Shown: piece by piece, positions 1 to 9,302 of the stretch | How the letters are laid out: each line of letters starts with the position of its first letter | Numbering within the stretch: position 1 is the stretch's first letter | Origin: Halobacteriovoraceae bacterium | GTDB lineage: Bacteria > Bdellovibrionota > Bacteriovoracia > Bacteriovoracales > Bacteriovoracaceae | Assembly (NCBI GenBank): GCA_002707495.1 | Contig: PAMZ01000006.1 | Location: 372,001 to 436,000 of the forward strand | Length of the DNA stretch: 64,000 bases | Direction: 5' to 3' | The notes under the pieces: model-generated | The model's database searches: none | What the model was told of the DNA's origin: nothing | The model's input: the letters and a program-made list of their open reading frames with translations, nothing else | Made by a program: the position numbers and the translations under genes

Positions 1-1968
1 CATCTGTGTATCGAGGGGAGACTTAAAGGTTTTAAGAGCCTTTTTTAGGATTCTATTTCTTTGTTCAAAATTTTGATCAATCTCATAGAGAGCCGCGATT
101 TTCAAATAGACTTCAAGACCACTAGACTTATTAAGTTCAAATTTTTCCTGTAGCTTCGCAGCCTCAGAAAAACGCCCCATCCGCTCATATTCCACCATAA
201 GGCTCTTCTCATCTTTAGCCTTCTCCAACAGAGCAACTAGTTTGAGTTGGTCTTTCAATTTGATTGCTAAAACCTTTGCATTTTCACAAGATTTTTTTTC
301 AAAGATCCCTGCAAAACAATTCTTGTAAAAATGCTCGAGAGAATCTTGGTCTTCACCTTTATTTGCATAGTATTCAAATTGAGATTGAGTTCGAATTTGT
401 TGCATAGACTCTAGCTCTGATTTTGTTTCCTTATCTGCATTTGCCACATCAAGAGTCAACCAACTATCAGCCTGCTCTGCTAGTAGGTCATATTTCTTTC
501 TTTGATTATAAATATCCAACGTAAGGTTTTGAGCCAATATAGCCCATTTATCAGCTTTCTTAATTGAGTCTATCTTTGCCAGTGGAACAAACTTAGCCAG
601 GGCAAAATTAAAATTATTATTTTGGTAATAATGAAGTCCTGCCACATAGTTAAACTCTCTTGCTTCAGGGGTACCTTTTAGAAGTGCAGCCAACTCTAGA
701 GCTTCTTCTAGAATGATATTTTTTAGTTTTAGCTCCTGAGCCAGAGAAAGCCTCGTTTGTCGAAGTTTTCTAATATGTGAAGTTTCTTTTCCAAACTCAA
801 TATCTTCTCTAATCCAAATTCCAAGTCTTTGGACTTTTTGAACCTTGTCAGGCTGCGCCTTCAACCAGCCTTGCTGTAATTTAGTTCGCATATCGTCGTT
901 AGGATAAAACCCTAGATACCTGTCAATCACTCGTCTCAAATAACTTGCATACTGTTTTGGATCTTCTTGAGCCTCTGAACCAAACTGAACAATGACACGC
1001 TTTAGCATCTCCTTAAATTCTTTAGCTTCTTCAGCTTTAGGAGGTAATTCATCATCTCTTCTTATTTCCAATGCACTTAAATATTTTTCAATTTCATCCC
1101 AATCACTAAATCCATAAGATTCCTCAAGAAGCCTCATTTCATAAAAGATATCTGGTGATTTTTGGTTCAAATATATTAAAGCTGTAGCTCCTGCAACTCT
1201 ATTTCCTGCGGAGTAAAAAGATTCAACTAATTGTCTTACTAAATCATGTTTACCGGTTTTATTAACTAAATCTTGAATATAGGAAACTTCATCACTGCCA
1301 TCTGTCGTTCTGTTAGAAAAAAACAACATCAAATCATTAATGATTTTTTCTCTGACTTGCCCTTTCCTATCAAAAAGAGCAAGCTTCAACTCTTCGATTG
1401 CAGAGTCTATCTTGATCTCTTTATAATGGAGCCAAGCTCTCTTATAGTGAGAAAGATTACATGACTCTTTTGTTTCGCATAACTTGATCGCTTCTAAATA
1501 ATAATTATCAGCTCGTTCGAAATTTATTTTTTCCTCATAATACTCAGCTAACGAATAAGCCGCTTCTCTTTTCAAATTATTGTCTGGAGTCTCAGATTCA
1601 AAAACTTCTTTAAAGTAGTTTTTTGCCAAGTCCATTTTATTTAATTTTCGATAGACTCTGGCAACTTGGTACTTAATAAGAATTCTTTTTTGGCCTTGAA
1701 CCTTTTCAACAGAATCGTGTCCCTCAAGTGCTGCAAGATAAAGTGCTAACGCTTTTTTTCTTTGCTGAAACCTTGTTTCACTCTCTACTTCGTCACCTTC
1801 TTGGATGGAAACATCAAAGTACAAGTCGGCAAGCCTAAGTGTAAGTTCTTGTCTGCCATGATCATTTTTATCGAGCGAGCTTCTTAGCGCTTCCATTTCG
1901 TCAATTAAATATTGATCTGCAAAAGCTCCCGAAATAACGACAAAAAAGAGGAAAAAAATCCGCATCAT
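1..1968 (-). CDS. Exported TPR-like repeat protein, 3' end off the window
   Basis: An open frame of 656 codons runs leftward off the window edge, so the C-terminus is missing. It begins with a short signal peptide (MMRIFFLFFVVISGAFA). The rest is charged alpha-helical sequence with repeated motifs such as AAYSLAEYYEEKINFERAD and KYQVARVYRKLNKMDLAKNYF, typical of tetratricopeptide repeats. The start ATG overlaps the TGA of the upstream ExbD-like gene by four bases (ATGA), so the two are probably translationally coupled. It is the last visible gene of the TolQ/ExbD operon and may be the periplasmic partner of that motor. The TPR call is from visual pattern only; the role is inferred from position. 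Confidence 0.75.
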   Translation of the reverse strand, partial: MMRIFFLFFVVISGAFADQYLIDEMEALRSSLDKNDHGRQELTLRLADLYFDVSIQEGDEVESETRFQQRKKALALYLAALEGHDSVEKVQGQKRILIKYQVARVYRKLNKMDLAKNYFKEVFESETPDNNLKREAAYSLAEYYEEKINFERADNYYLEAIKLCETKESCNLSHYKRAWLHYKEIKIDSAIEELKLALFDRKGQVREKIINDLMLFFSNRTTDGSDEVSYIQDLVNKTGKHDLVRQLVESFYSAGNRVAGATALIYLNQKSPDIFYEMRLLEESYGFSDWDEIEKYLSALEIRRDDELPPKAEEAKEFKEMLKRVIVQFGSEAQEDPKQYASYLRRVIDRYLGFYPNDDMRTKLQQGWLKAQPDKVQKVQRLGIWIREDIEFGKETSHIRKLRQTRLSLAQELKLKNIILEEALELAALLKGTPEAREFNYVAGLHYYQNNNFNFALAKFVPLAKIDSIKKADKWAILAQNLTLDIYNQRKKYDLLAEQADSWLTLDVANADKETKSELESMQQIRTQSQFEYYANKGEDQDSLEHFYKNCFAGIFEKKSCENAKVLAIKLKDQLKLVALLEKAKDEKSLMVEYERMGRFSEAAKLQEKFELNKSSGLEVYLKIAALYEIDQNFEQRNRILKKALKTFKSPLDTQM

Positions 1969-2483
1969 CTTAGTCCTATAACCGCCAGTTTTATGGTGGA
2001 AAACTCACCGGTAGTTAAAATTCCCATTAATTGAGACACTGTCGTAGAAGGTACTTCCTTATCTGCTTGTAAGTTAATCTCACCCGGGAAAGCTTGTCCT
2101 GCGTGCGATTTTGCCCAATCAATTTTTATATCATGTAATTGATTCATTAGCTTTTTTGGTGCCTTGAGAACCTTGGTCACTTCACCTACAATTTTTTGAT
2201 CTAGATAGAGGTTACCATCTTTAGCCACTGCTAAAACGGGAGCCTCCCTTACTTCTGTCGCAGTGACTGAGTCTGGAAGTGTGACACCTTTATTTATTAA
2301 TATTTCCGGGGAAGTTGAAAATGTTTGCAGTAGAAAAACAACAAGCATGGAAAACATATCGACCATTGAGGTTAACATAAGCGCTCCAATTGCTGCTTTT
2401 TTCTTCCATGACATTTTACGTTTACGTTTAATCAAATGTTTTTCAAATGGATCTGATGAAACTAAGCTTTGATTTAATCGCAT
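1965..2483 (-). CDS. ExbD/TolR-family biopolymer transport protein (second copy)
   Basis: This 172-residue protein has a basic cytoplasmic N-terminus. One membrane helix follows at about residues 31-56, carrying the acidic residue expected in the family (MVDMFSMLVVFLL). A periplasmic domain makes up the rest. ExbD/TolR proteins sit in the pore of a pentameric TolQ/ExbB channel and convert proton flow into work on periplasmic partners. The gene starts two bases after the stop of another ExbD-like gene and overlaps the TPR gene by four bases, so the four genes form one operon. Two different ExbD-like subunits with one channel protein is the arrangement of the Myxococcus AglRQS gliding motor; the substrate here is unknown. 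Confidence 0.85.
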   Translation of the reverse strand: MRLNQSLVSSDPFEKHLIKRKRKMSWKKKAAIGALMLTSMVDMFSMLVVFLLQTFSTSPEILINKGVTLPDSVTATEVREAPVLAVAKDGNLYLDQKIVGEVTKVLKAPKKLMNQLHDIKIDWAKSHAGQAFPGEINLQADKEVPSTTVSQLMGILTTGEFSTIKLAVIGLR

Positions 2484-2485
2484 CT

Positions 2486-2968
2486 TTATCGTCCTTTCGC
2501 TGACAACACACCGATATTAATAATCTCATTGGATCTCAAGGTATCTAGTGTTTCAACTAATTGCCCGTATTGAACTGTACTACGAGGGGTTATTGTCGCT
2601 GTCGCAATCTCAATGGCTTTTTTCTTAAAAGTTAAAACCTTCTCTTTTATAGTTTGATCCAGTACAGCTTGGAGGCTCTCTGTACTCTCACTTTCAACTT
2701 TAAAACCTTTTACCCTTCTACCATTTCGCTTAAGGTTCAACCTAACCTGAGTCGGGTTTTTATAAACGATATCTAAATCATAAGTCTCTTTTTTAGAAGC
2801 AGCTGCCTCTGTACCATGAGATTGTTTGATTTCAACCGTTCCAATCTCAATCCATACAGCTGTGATCAATAAAAAGCAGACACACGTAGATAATAAATCA
2901 ATAAAAGGTGTGAGATTTAACTCAGCGTTGAGCTCTTTTTTAGAGCCTAGGCCAACTTTCTTTTTCAT
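2486..2968 (-). CDS. ExbD/TolR-family biopolymer transport protein (first copy)
   Basis: This 160-residue protein shows the family hallmark at residues 16-30: LNLTPFIDLLSTCVC, where the membrane-embedded Asp follows the ELNLTPFID segment. A single membrane helix is followed by a periplasmic domain of about 115 residues. It should pair with the TolQ/ExbB-like channel encoded 17 bases upstream and with the second ExbD-like protein two bases downstream. The motif is more canonical than in the second copy, so the two are probably distinct subunits of a mixed dimer and not redundant copies. That last point is inference. Confidence 0.9.
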   Translation of the reverse strand: MKKKVGLGSKKELNAELNLTPFIDLLSTCVCFLLITAVWIEIGTVEIKQSHGTEAAASKKETYDLDIVYKNPTQVRLNLKRNGRRVKGFKVESESTESLQAVLDQTIKEKVLTFKKKAIEIATATITPRSTVQYGQLVETLDTLRSNEIINIGVLSAKGR

Positions 2969-2985
2969 TCTCTTTCTCCGCTAAA

Positions 2986-3693
2986 TTAGTTTCTTTCAGT
3001 ACTAATTTGAGTAGATTCCGTCGCGTTGGGAAGAATGACAGTTTCTGCATCTTCCACTCTATTTTCTGAGTAAAATAAAAGATCGTGATAAATTTCAGAA
3101 GCGCCTTCTGTAAGCTTACCGACAATCTGCTCAGTTCTATTTTGATAAACTGCATAGGCAACCAAAGCTGGAATAGCAGCAATGAGACCAAAAGCAGTTG
3201 AGTTAAGTGCTTCAGAGATACCCTGAGACAGAAGATTTGCTCGCTCAACTGGACTTGCACTAGCAACACCAGCGAAAGAACTGATCAAACCTGTAACTGT
3301 TCCTAGTAGACCAAAAAGAGTTGCAACGTTGCCAAACATGGCAAGAAAACCTGTTCTTTTATCGTAGTGATTGATTTCTCTGCTAAGTTGCTCATCCATT
3401 CTCGCTTGAAGCGCCTCATCTCCGGCCCCACTCATTCTGAGTTTGATACCAGTCATGGCCACTCTTGAAACAGATGCTTTTGGTGCTGTTTTTTCTACAA
3501 AATCGCGAGCACCTGAAAAATCACCCGCAGCAATAAATGCTAATAAATTTCTTCTAAAGTCTTTTGGGACATCTTGATATCTTCCATAAAGAACAATTGC
3601 ACGCTCGACAACAAAACCGATAGTTAAAAGTCCGAATAAAAGGATAAAGTACATAAAGAATCCGCCAGCATGAAACTGATCTAACAAACTCAT
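2986..3693 (-). CDS. MotA/TolQ/ExbB proton channel family protein
   Basis: The 235-residue protein has three hydrophobic segments: near the N-terminus (FFMYFILLFGLLTIGFVV), in the middle (FGNVATLFGLLGTVTGLISSF), and near residue 180 (FGLIAAIPALVAYAV). The GLLGTVTG and GLIAAIPA blocks are hallmarks of TolQ/ExbB channels. An upstream ATG at 3705 is in frame, but its codons contain the GGAGG ribosome site that serves the ATG at 3693, so I start there. It heads the operon with two ExbD-like genes and a TPR protein. Whether it works as TolQ, ExbB or an Agl-type motor cannot be decided from sequence alone. Confidence 0.9.
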   Translation of the reverse strand: MSLLDQFHAGGFFMYFILLFGLLTIGFVVERAIVLYGRYQDVPKDFRRNLLAFIAAGDFSGARDFVEKTAPKASVSRVAMTGIKLRMSGAGDEALQARMDEQLSREINHYDKRTGFLAMFGNVATLFGLLGTVTGLISSFAGVASASPVERANLLSQGISEALNSTAFGLIAAIPALVAYAVYQNRTEQIVGKLTEGASEIYHDLLFYSENRVEDAETVILPNATESTQISTERN

Positions 3694-4006
3694 TTCAACC
3701 TCCATATATAGTCTAAGAAATCCTTACGATTTCAGTTAAGAGTTCGGATAGCATCTTACCTGTTGGAAAAAGCGTTTGACTAGCTGCGATCGAGCTATAG
3801 AGCAAATGTAAGAGAATATTAACTGAGCACAAAGGTCAGGAATGTGTAACACAGAAAGCAATATGGCACATACATTCGTATGTGCCATTTTTTATGCAGG
3901 ATAACCTTAAAAACTTTACTCACGCTGTGTGTGCTGAGGCAAGTTATGAGGCCGAAAAAGTTCTACCAAAAACTTTCCGTCTGGTTTATTTCAAAAGCTC
4001 TTCTAT
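3694..4006. other. Intergenic region between nrdJ and the TolQ/ExbD operon
   Basis: This gap of about 310 bases follows the nrdJ stop and precedes the channel operon, both on the minus strand. It should hold the operon promoter, which I cannot place with confidence. On the plus strand it contains a strong hairpin with a T-run (3863-3893) and, about 90 bases upstream, a TTGACT box (3776-3781). This leaves room for a small plus-strand RNA, but no -10 box at normal spacing is visible. No open reading frame is convincing here. Confidence 0.4.
3863..3893 (+). terminator. Rho-independent terminator without an upstream plus-strand gene
   Basis: An 11-bp perfect stem, ATGGCACATAC against GTATGTGCCAT, with a 4-base loop is followed on the plus strand by a run of six T. 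On the minus strand the same hairpin is not followed by a T-run. All neighbouring genes are on the minus strand, so this terminator has no obvious client gene; a short untranslated RNA upstream is possible. Confidence 0.6.
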
Positions 4007-7000
4007 TTAAGAACAGCCAGTAGTTGATCCGCATGTATCGCATTTCATACACGAGCCATTGCGAAGCAGTGTAAAAGACTGACACTCAGGACAAGCTTCT
4101 CCCTCATAACCCTTCATTCGAGCTTCAGTCATTCTTCTTCCTTGGCTGACCATTTTTGCATCACGTTCTCTGGAGTAAACCTGATGCTTCTCGACGCTTC
4201 CATCTGAGTATGTCACTTGCTCTTCTTCCATCATCTCAAGAAGTGGCTCATCGTTTCCTGATTCCCCGGTAATCTTGTCGCTTTCTAAATCTGTAGGCTT
4301 AACATGGACGAGATCATAGCGCCCTAAATAGCGACAAGCGAGATCTCTGAAAACATAATCTATAACAGAGGTGGCCATCTTCAAATTCTCATGACCGGTG
4401 ACAATTCCATTAGGTTCAAATTTAGTAAAAGTAAACGCATCCACGTAATCTTCTAATGGTACTCCATATTGAAGACCCAAAGAAATAGCAATGGAAAAGC
4501 AGTTCATCAAAGAGCGATAAGCAGCTCCTTCTTTATGCATATCAATAAATATTTCTCCAAGAGATCCATCATCATACTGACCTGTTCGAAGGTAAACTTT
4601 GTGCCCTCCAACACTAGATTTTTGAGTATAGCCTACTCTTCTATTTGGGAGATGTTTCTTTTGAGAAATTTCTTTGTAGATGACCTTCTCCACCATTTTT
4701 TGAGCCACTTGCGTGACTTTTTCTGTTTGAGAAAGCTCATCATAGTCTTCGACGAGCCCTAGTTCTTCAAAGGCTTGTGCATTAAGTGGTTGTGAGAGTT
4801 TAGATCCATCTCGATATATAGCATTGGCTTTAGTCATAAGCGACCAAGAAAGTTTATAAGCCTCTGAGATTTCTTGAACCGTGGCTTCATTGGCCATATT
4901 AATAGTCTTAGAGATTGCTCCAGACAAATAAGGCTGGCAAGCTGCCATCATTTTAATATGACCTTGCCAATCAATAAGGCGCTTTCCATGGCGACCGCAT
5001 TTATTAGCACAATCAAAGACAGCATAGTCTTTTTCCTTTAAGCCTGGGGCCCCTTCCAATGTCATCGTTCCACAGACATAATCATTGGCGGCTTGAATAT
5101 CTTTTTCTGGAATACCCATTTCCTTTAAAATATTCAATTGGTTATCAGAGATTTTCTCTTCCGAAATTTTAAGTACATCTCTTAAAAACTCTTCTCCCAA
5201 AGTGTATTTATTGAAAACAAAACTGATATCGAAGGCAGATTCAAGAGCACTTTCAATGGCACTAATCTTTTCATCTGTAAAACCAAGATTTCTCAGTCTT
5301 TCGTGGTCCACTCCAGGAGCATTATTTAAAGTTCCATGGCCTACAGCATACTTTATAATGGCTTCAATTTGAGCGTCTTTGTAACCCAAATTTTTTAAAG
5401 CAGGAGGAACCGATTGATTAATAATTTTAAAATAACCCCCACCAGCGAGTTTTTTAAATTTAACAAGGGCAAAGTCAGGCTCAATCCCTGTGGTATCGCA
5501 ATCCATGACAAGTCCAATTGTACCCGTCGGAGCAATAACTGTTGTTTGCGCATTTCTATAACCGTGTTTTTCACCGAGACTGACAGCTTCTTCCCAAGAT
5601 TTCACTGCTGCTTCGAATAGGTACTGATCGACCTTCTTTGAGTTAAGGACTTGAGGGGTTACCGTCAAACCGACATAACCTTTCTTTTTACCACGCGCAG
5701 CTTGCAGATGATTGTTCATCACTCGCATCATATCTTCGCGGTTAGCCTCAAACCTCTCAAAAGCCCCATGTTCTTTTGCCATTAACGCAGAGGTTTTATA
5801 GGCTGATCCTCCCATAATAGCTGTAATCGCTCCTGCAATTTGCCTTCCTTCTTCAGAGTCATAAGGAAGACCAAGGCGCATTAATAAAGCACCAATATTT
5901 GCAAATCCAAGTCCTAATGTTCGATACTGAAAAGATCTCATCGCTATTTCTTTACTTGGAAATTGCGCCATTAAAACTGAGATCTCCAGAACCATAGTCC
6001 AAAGTTCACAAGCATGAACAAATTTTTCTACCTCAAACATGCCAGTCACTTCATCTAAAAACTTTACCAAATTGAGAGAAGCTAAATTACAGGCTGTATT
6101 ATCCAGAAACATATATTCAGAACAAGGATTAGAGGCATTGATTCTTCCGTCCTGTGGACATGTATGCCATTCATTAATGGTATCATCGAATTGAACACCT
6201 GGATCAGCACTCTGCCATGCAGCCTCTGAAATCATATCCCATAATTCAGCTGCTTTAATTTTTCTTATGGTCTTTCCTGATGTTCGAGATATTAATTCCC
6301 ACTCTTCATCCGCCTCAAGTGCTTTAAAAAACTTATTTGGAATACGAATGCTATTATTAGAGTTTTGTCCTGAAACTGTAGCATAGGCTTCGGAGTTCCA
6401 ATCCGTGTCATACTCTTCAAATTCTATTGAGACAAAACCTTGTTTCGCAAGATCTATACAGCGGGAGATATAATTCATAGGAACATGATCAACACTCGCC
6501 TGCCTAATCGCCCGCCCAAGCTCTTTATTTATTTTCCCAGAATATTTTTCTTCTCCCTCAAGAGTTGACCTAGCAATGACATTAAAAATATTTTCTAAGT
6601 GGCGTTTACAGATTTTGGACCCTGTCACCAGAGAAGCCACTTTTCTTTCTTCAATAACTTTCCATTGAATAAAATCTACAATATCTGGATGATCTAAGTC
6701 CAAACATACCATTTTAGCAGCTCGTCTAGTGGTACCACCTGACTTGATAGCTCCCGCAGCTCGATCACCAATCTTAAGAAATGACATAAGACCTGAGGAT
6801 TGCCCACCGCCTGAGAGTGATTCTCCCTCTCCACGAATATTGGAAAAATTCGTTCCTGTGCCGGAACCATATTTAAAGAGTCTCGCTTCTCTGGACCAAA
6901 GGTCCATTATTCCACCATCGTTAACAAGATCATCTTCAATTGATTGAATGAAACATGCGTGGGGCTGAGGTCTTTCATACGCTGAAGTTGAATTTTTAAG

Positions 7001-7498
7001 TTTCCCAGACTTTGGATCAACGTAGAGATGACCTTGCGGCTTACCTGTTATTCCGTAGCTCGAATGAAGTCCTGTATTGAACCATTGTGGTGAGTTGGGT
7101 GCGGCCATTTGGTTAGCCAACATAAAACTTAACTCAGCTTGAAAACTATCTGCATCCGCCTTATTTTCAAAATAATTGTACTCTTCTCCCCACTTTCTCC
7201 AACAACCTGCAAGCCTATCAAAAACTTGTCTGGCATCAGTCTCAGGTCCAGTAATAATCTCTCCGCTATCATCGAGAAGGGGTTTTCCTTTTTCGTCGGT
7301 TTGAGGGACACCAGTTTTTCTAAAATATTTTTGAGCAAGAATATCGGTAGCCACTTGAGACCATGACTTTGGAACAGTTACTTCCATCGCCGAGTTCGAC
7401 GATCCATCCAAATTTCTCACTTCACTCATTCTTTTTTCGAAATCCAATCCTTGGTACGCAGATTGACCCTTCCTAGTAAACAATCTTTTAATTTTCAC
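4007..7498 (-). CDS. nrdJ: Adenosylcobalamin-dependent (class II) ribonucleotide reductase
   Basis: The 1163-residue enzyme reduces ribonucleotides to deoxyribonucleotides with a B12-generated thiyl radical. Visible landmarks are the radical cysteine in NPCSEY (Cys459), the redox cysteines in HACFIQS (Cys182) and [11 protein letters not shown] (Cys470), and the class II block [20 protein letters not shown]. The C-terminus is a zinc-ribbon-like cluster (CPEC, CMKCDTC). The start is GTG at 7498 behind AAGGAG with 5-base spacing. The gene stands alone; no nrdA or nrdB gene is present. Upstream lie a clear promoter and NrdR-box-like palindromes, so repression by NrdR is likely. Activity would depend on cobalamin uptake or synthesis elsewhere in the genome. 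Confidence 0.97.
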   Translation of the reverse strand: MKIKRLFTRKGQSAYQGLDFEKRMSEVRNLDGSSNSAMEVTVPKSWSQVATDILAQKYFRKTGVPQTDEKGKPLLDDSGEIITGPETDARQVFDRLAGCWRKWGEEYNYFENKADADSFQAELSFMLANQMAAPNSPQWFNTGLHSSYGITGKPQGHLYVDPKSGKLKNSTSAYERPQPHACFIQSIEDDLVNDGGIMDLWSREARLFKYGSGTGTNFSNIRGEGESLSGGGQSSGLMSFLKIGDRAAGAIKSGGTTRRAAKMVCLDLDHPDIVDFIQWKVIEERKVASLVTGSKICKRHLENIFNVIARSTLEGEEKYSGKINKELGRAIRQASVDHVPMNYISRCIDLAKQGFVSIEFEEYDTDWNSEAYATVSGQNSNNSIRIPNKFFKALEADEEWELISRTSGKTIRKIKAAELWDMISEAAWQSADPGVQFDDTINEWHTCPQDGRINASNPCSEYMFLDNTACNLASLNLVKFLDEVTGMFEVEKFVHACELWTMVLEISVLMAQFPSKEIAMRSFQYRTLGLGFANIGALLMRLGLPYDSEEGRQIAGAITAIMGGSAYKTSALMAKEHGAFERFEANREDMMRVMNNHLQAARGKKKGYVGLTVTPQVLNSKKVDQYLFEAAVKSWEEAVSLGEKHGYRNAQTTVIAPTGTIGLVMDCDTTGIEPDFALVKFKKLAGGGYFKIINQSVPPALKNLGYKDAQIEAIIKYAVGHGTLNNAPGVDHERLRNLGFTDEKISAIESALESAFDISFVFNKYTLGEEFLRDVLKISEEKISDNQLNILKEMGIPEKDIQAANDYVCGTMTLEGAPGLKEKDYAVFDCANKCGRHGKRLIDWQGHIKMMAACQPYLSGAISKTINMANEATVQEISEAYKLSWSLMTKANAIYRDGSKLSQPLNAQAFEELGLVEDYDELSQTEKVTQVAQKMVEKVIYKEISQKKHLPNRRVGYTQKSSVGGHKVYLRTGQYDDGSLGEIFIDMHKEGAAYRSLMNCFSIAISLGLQYGVPLEDYVDAFTFTKFEPNGIVTGHENLKMATSVIDYVFRDLACRYLGRYDLVHVKPTDLESDKITGESGNDEPLLEMMEEEQVTYSDGSVEKHQVYSRERDAKMVSQGRRMTEARMKGYEGEACPECQSFTLLRNGSCMKCDTCGSTTGCS

Positions 7499-7531
7499 AA
7501 AGTCTCCTTAGTATTTGACGCTATATATTTA

Positions 7532-7559
7532 ATTTTAGGCAAGATTGGATGGCCGTCAA
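7532..7559 (-). promoter_or_regulatory. Probable nrdJ promoter
   Basis: Reading on the minus strand, TTGACG (7559-7554) is followed after 16 bases by TAAAAT (7537-7532). These match the sigma-70 consensus at five of six positions each. The start point would lie about 25-30 bases before the nrdJ GTG. The -35 box touches the first NrdR-like palindrome, which fits repression by blocking RNA polymerase. Confidence 0.6.
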
Positions 7560-7615
7560 CACAATATCTTGCGAATTCCATGCGTCAAAAAGGTGACGAG
7601 CACAGCATATAGTGC
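7559..7615. promoter_or_regulatory. Pair of NrdR-box-like palindromes proximal to nrdJ
   Basis: Box A (7559-7574) reads ACACAATATCTTGCGA and box B (7600-7615) reads GCACAGCATATAGTGC. Against the known NrdR consensus ACACWATATATWGTGT they match at 13 and 12 of 16 positions. The centres are 41 bp apart, close to four helical turns, as expected for cooperative NrdR binding to tandem boxes. Box A abuts the -35 of the nrdJ promoter. The match is by eye. Confidence 0.6.
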
Positions 7616-7702
7616 TTGAATAAAAAGTGTGTCGAGTTTCTTGACGTTAAGTGTTCGAAATTGCGAATTGTGTGACAATATCCTAGTAGCAAAAAATATG
7701 CT

Positions 7703-7761
7703 ACACTATGTGTAGTACATTAGTCGTGTTTATAACTTTATTGCTACACTATATAGTGGTT
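7703..7761. promoter_or_regulatory. Second pair of NrdR-box-like palindromes
   Basis: Box C (7703-7718) reads ACACTATGTGTAGTAC and lies in the perfect inverted repeat CTACAC-TAT-GTGTAG. Box D (7746-7761) reads ACACTATATAGTGGTT and contains the perfect palindrome CACTATATAGTG. They match the NrdR consensus at 12 and 13 of 16 positions with centres 43 bp apart. This pair is about 145 bp upstream of the first and close to the divergent gene at 7798, so it may control either gene. Another regulator with a similar site cannot be excluded. Confidence 0.5.
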
Positions 7762-7797
7762 CTATTCGGGCCGTTCACACTATGATATTCTTAAGTT

Positions 7798-8538
7798 ATG
7801 GAAATTAAACAAATCAAATATGCTTCAATTACTAGCCTTATTTTAATCTGTCATTCCCTATTTGCCGTGGGAGTCATGGATCCAAAGGTCCAAGAGTTCG
7901 AACATGAAAACCCTGGGTGTCCGATAAACTCTGAATGTTCCGAGCCTATGGGTAAGCTTTTAAACCAATGGCTTAAGACCCTAGAAAGCGCTAAAACTTC
8001 GAAAACTAAAAAACTTAATGAGTTTCGCAAAAAATATGGAAGCCCCATTCAAATGATGGCCCAAAAAGAAATTTATGAAAATGCGGATCCTGTTATGTGG
8101 AACTCAAGATGCAAGTTTCATAATCCCAAAAATCCTAATAATACCGTCTATCGAGGTTTCGCTTTTCTAAAAGACAAAATTGAATTGGATAAAGCAAGAT
8201 TTACTCCCGTTTATGTTTATGAGGGCACAGAAAAGAAGAAGTACCTCATCCCCTATGGTGATACGGTGGCGTTAATTCAAAATGATGAATTGATTGTCCT
8301 CAAGGACTACGAGGATCATTTTTATAAAATTGCGATAAAACCAGATGGAAATTATAGATTCATTGATCTTCCTAACCAAACCACTAGAAACGCTCTCGCT
8401 AAGAAAATTAAAGATTATAAATGTCCTGAAGAACGCTCGGCTGACAAAATTTATTTTTCAAAATATTTTTGTCAAAGAGTTCTAGATCTCGACTCTAACC
8501 AACTTAAAACAATTCAAGTTGGTTGGTCTTGTCCTTAA
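7798..8538 (+). CDS. Secreted protein of unknown function, cysteine-containing
   Basis: I do not recognise a family for this 246-residue protein. It begins with an apparent signal peptide (residues 1-25, hydrophobic SLILICHSLFAVG). The mature part has six or more cysteines spread from NPGCPINSEC near the N-terminus to a final GWSCP, which suggests disulfide bonds in the periplasm or outside. No Shine-Dalgarno site precedes the ATG; a TATGAT box at 7781-7786 lies only 12 bases upstream, so the message may be nearly leaderless. The gene is divergent from nrdJ and shares the region with NrdR-like boxes. Its 3' end overlaps the next gene, on the other strand, by 4 bases. Confidence 0.7.
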   Translation: MEIKQIKYASITSLILICHSLFAVGVMDPKVQEFEHENPGCPINSECSEPMGKLLNQWLKTLESAKTSKTKKLNEFRKKYGSPIQMMAQKEIYENADPVMWNSRCKFHNPKNPNNTVYRGFAFLKDKIELDKARFTPVYVYEGTEKKKYLIPYGDTVALIQNDELIVLKDYEDHFYKIAIKPDGNYRFIDLPNQTTRNALAKKIKDYKCPEERSADKIYFSKYFCQRVLDLDSNQLKTIQVGWSCP

Positions 8539-9272
8539 ATTGAGTTTACTTGAGAGAGTTCTCTAGTCTTTTCCTCAGAACATCCACTTGATGTGGCATA
8601 ACTTCTTTTGGCCACATGACCACGGCTATTGTTATCATCCACATTCACTTCGAAGAGTTCGACCGTTTGTATGGTATAAGTTTCACTGGTTGAAGATTTT
8701 TTAGCTGTTGTTACGACATAACAAAAGCTAGTCCCGGAAGCCGGCTCCGCCTCATCTTCCATTCTTTTTCCGCATGCACCTTCTCTATTTCCAAGTACCT
8801 GTACCCATGTTCCGTAACTTCCCGACAAAGTATATCTAACTGTAGAGGTATCAACGGTGGTATCGCTTTCGCATAAACCATTCAGTTGTTTTGAACTTTG
8901 GACCAAGACATTTCCATAAAATGATGGCGAGCTATCATTAGTACTAAAAATAAGTTCTCCATTTGAATCACTTAAAACAGAAGTTACTTCAGCTTCAAAT
9001 CCGAACTCTTCTTCTGAACAATCTCTAGCGTAGACTTGCGAAATTTGTTCAAGTGTTTGATTCGTTCTCACTCGATCTTCAAAGACAAACTCTTTATCTG
9101 AAATGGCATTGCAGATATTACTTAAATTAGTCACCTCTCTTGCACTCAAGGTATCATTCGGATCAACGGTCAAAGCAAGACCTATCCTATCATCAATACC
9201 TTCCTCGCTTACTATCTGCTCACCACAGGAAATCATAAAGCTTAAAAATATGAGAAGTGATAAAATGCGCAT
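8535..9272 (-). CDS. Lipoprotein of unknown function
   Basis: The 245-residue product starts MRILSLLIFLSFMISCGEQ, a lipoprotein signal with the lipidated Cys at residue 16. Later cysteines (NGLCESD, EGACGKR, TSFCYVV, SSGCSEE) suggest disulfides in an exported fold. I see no family motif. A good ribosome site (AAGGAGAG) precedes the ATG. It lies 30 bases downstream of another lipoprotein gene on the same strand, so the two may be co-transcribed. Confidence 0.75.
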   Translation of the reverse strand: MRILSLLIFLSFMISCGEQIVSEEGIDDRIGLALTVDPNDTLSAREVTNLSNICNAISDKEFVFEDRVRTNQTLEQISQVYARDCSEEEFGFEAEVTSVLSDSNGELIFSTNDSSPSFYGNVLVQSSKQLNGLCESDTTVDTSTVRYTLSGSYGTWVQVLGNREGACGKRMEDEAEPASGTSFCYVVTTAKKSSTSETYTIQTVELFEVNVDDNNSRGHVAKRSYATSSGCSEEKTRELSQVNSI

Positions 9273-9302
9273 GCTCTCTCCTTATTGATGCTTAAACTTT
9301 GA

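Noticed and set aside
2940..3269. 109-residue minus-strand frame inside the TolQ/ExbB-like gene
   Set aside because: It is a leucine-rich shadow of a well-supported channel gene in another frame.
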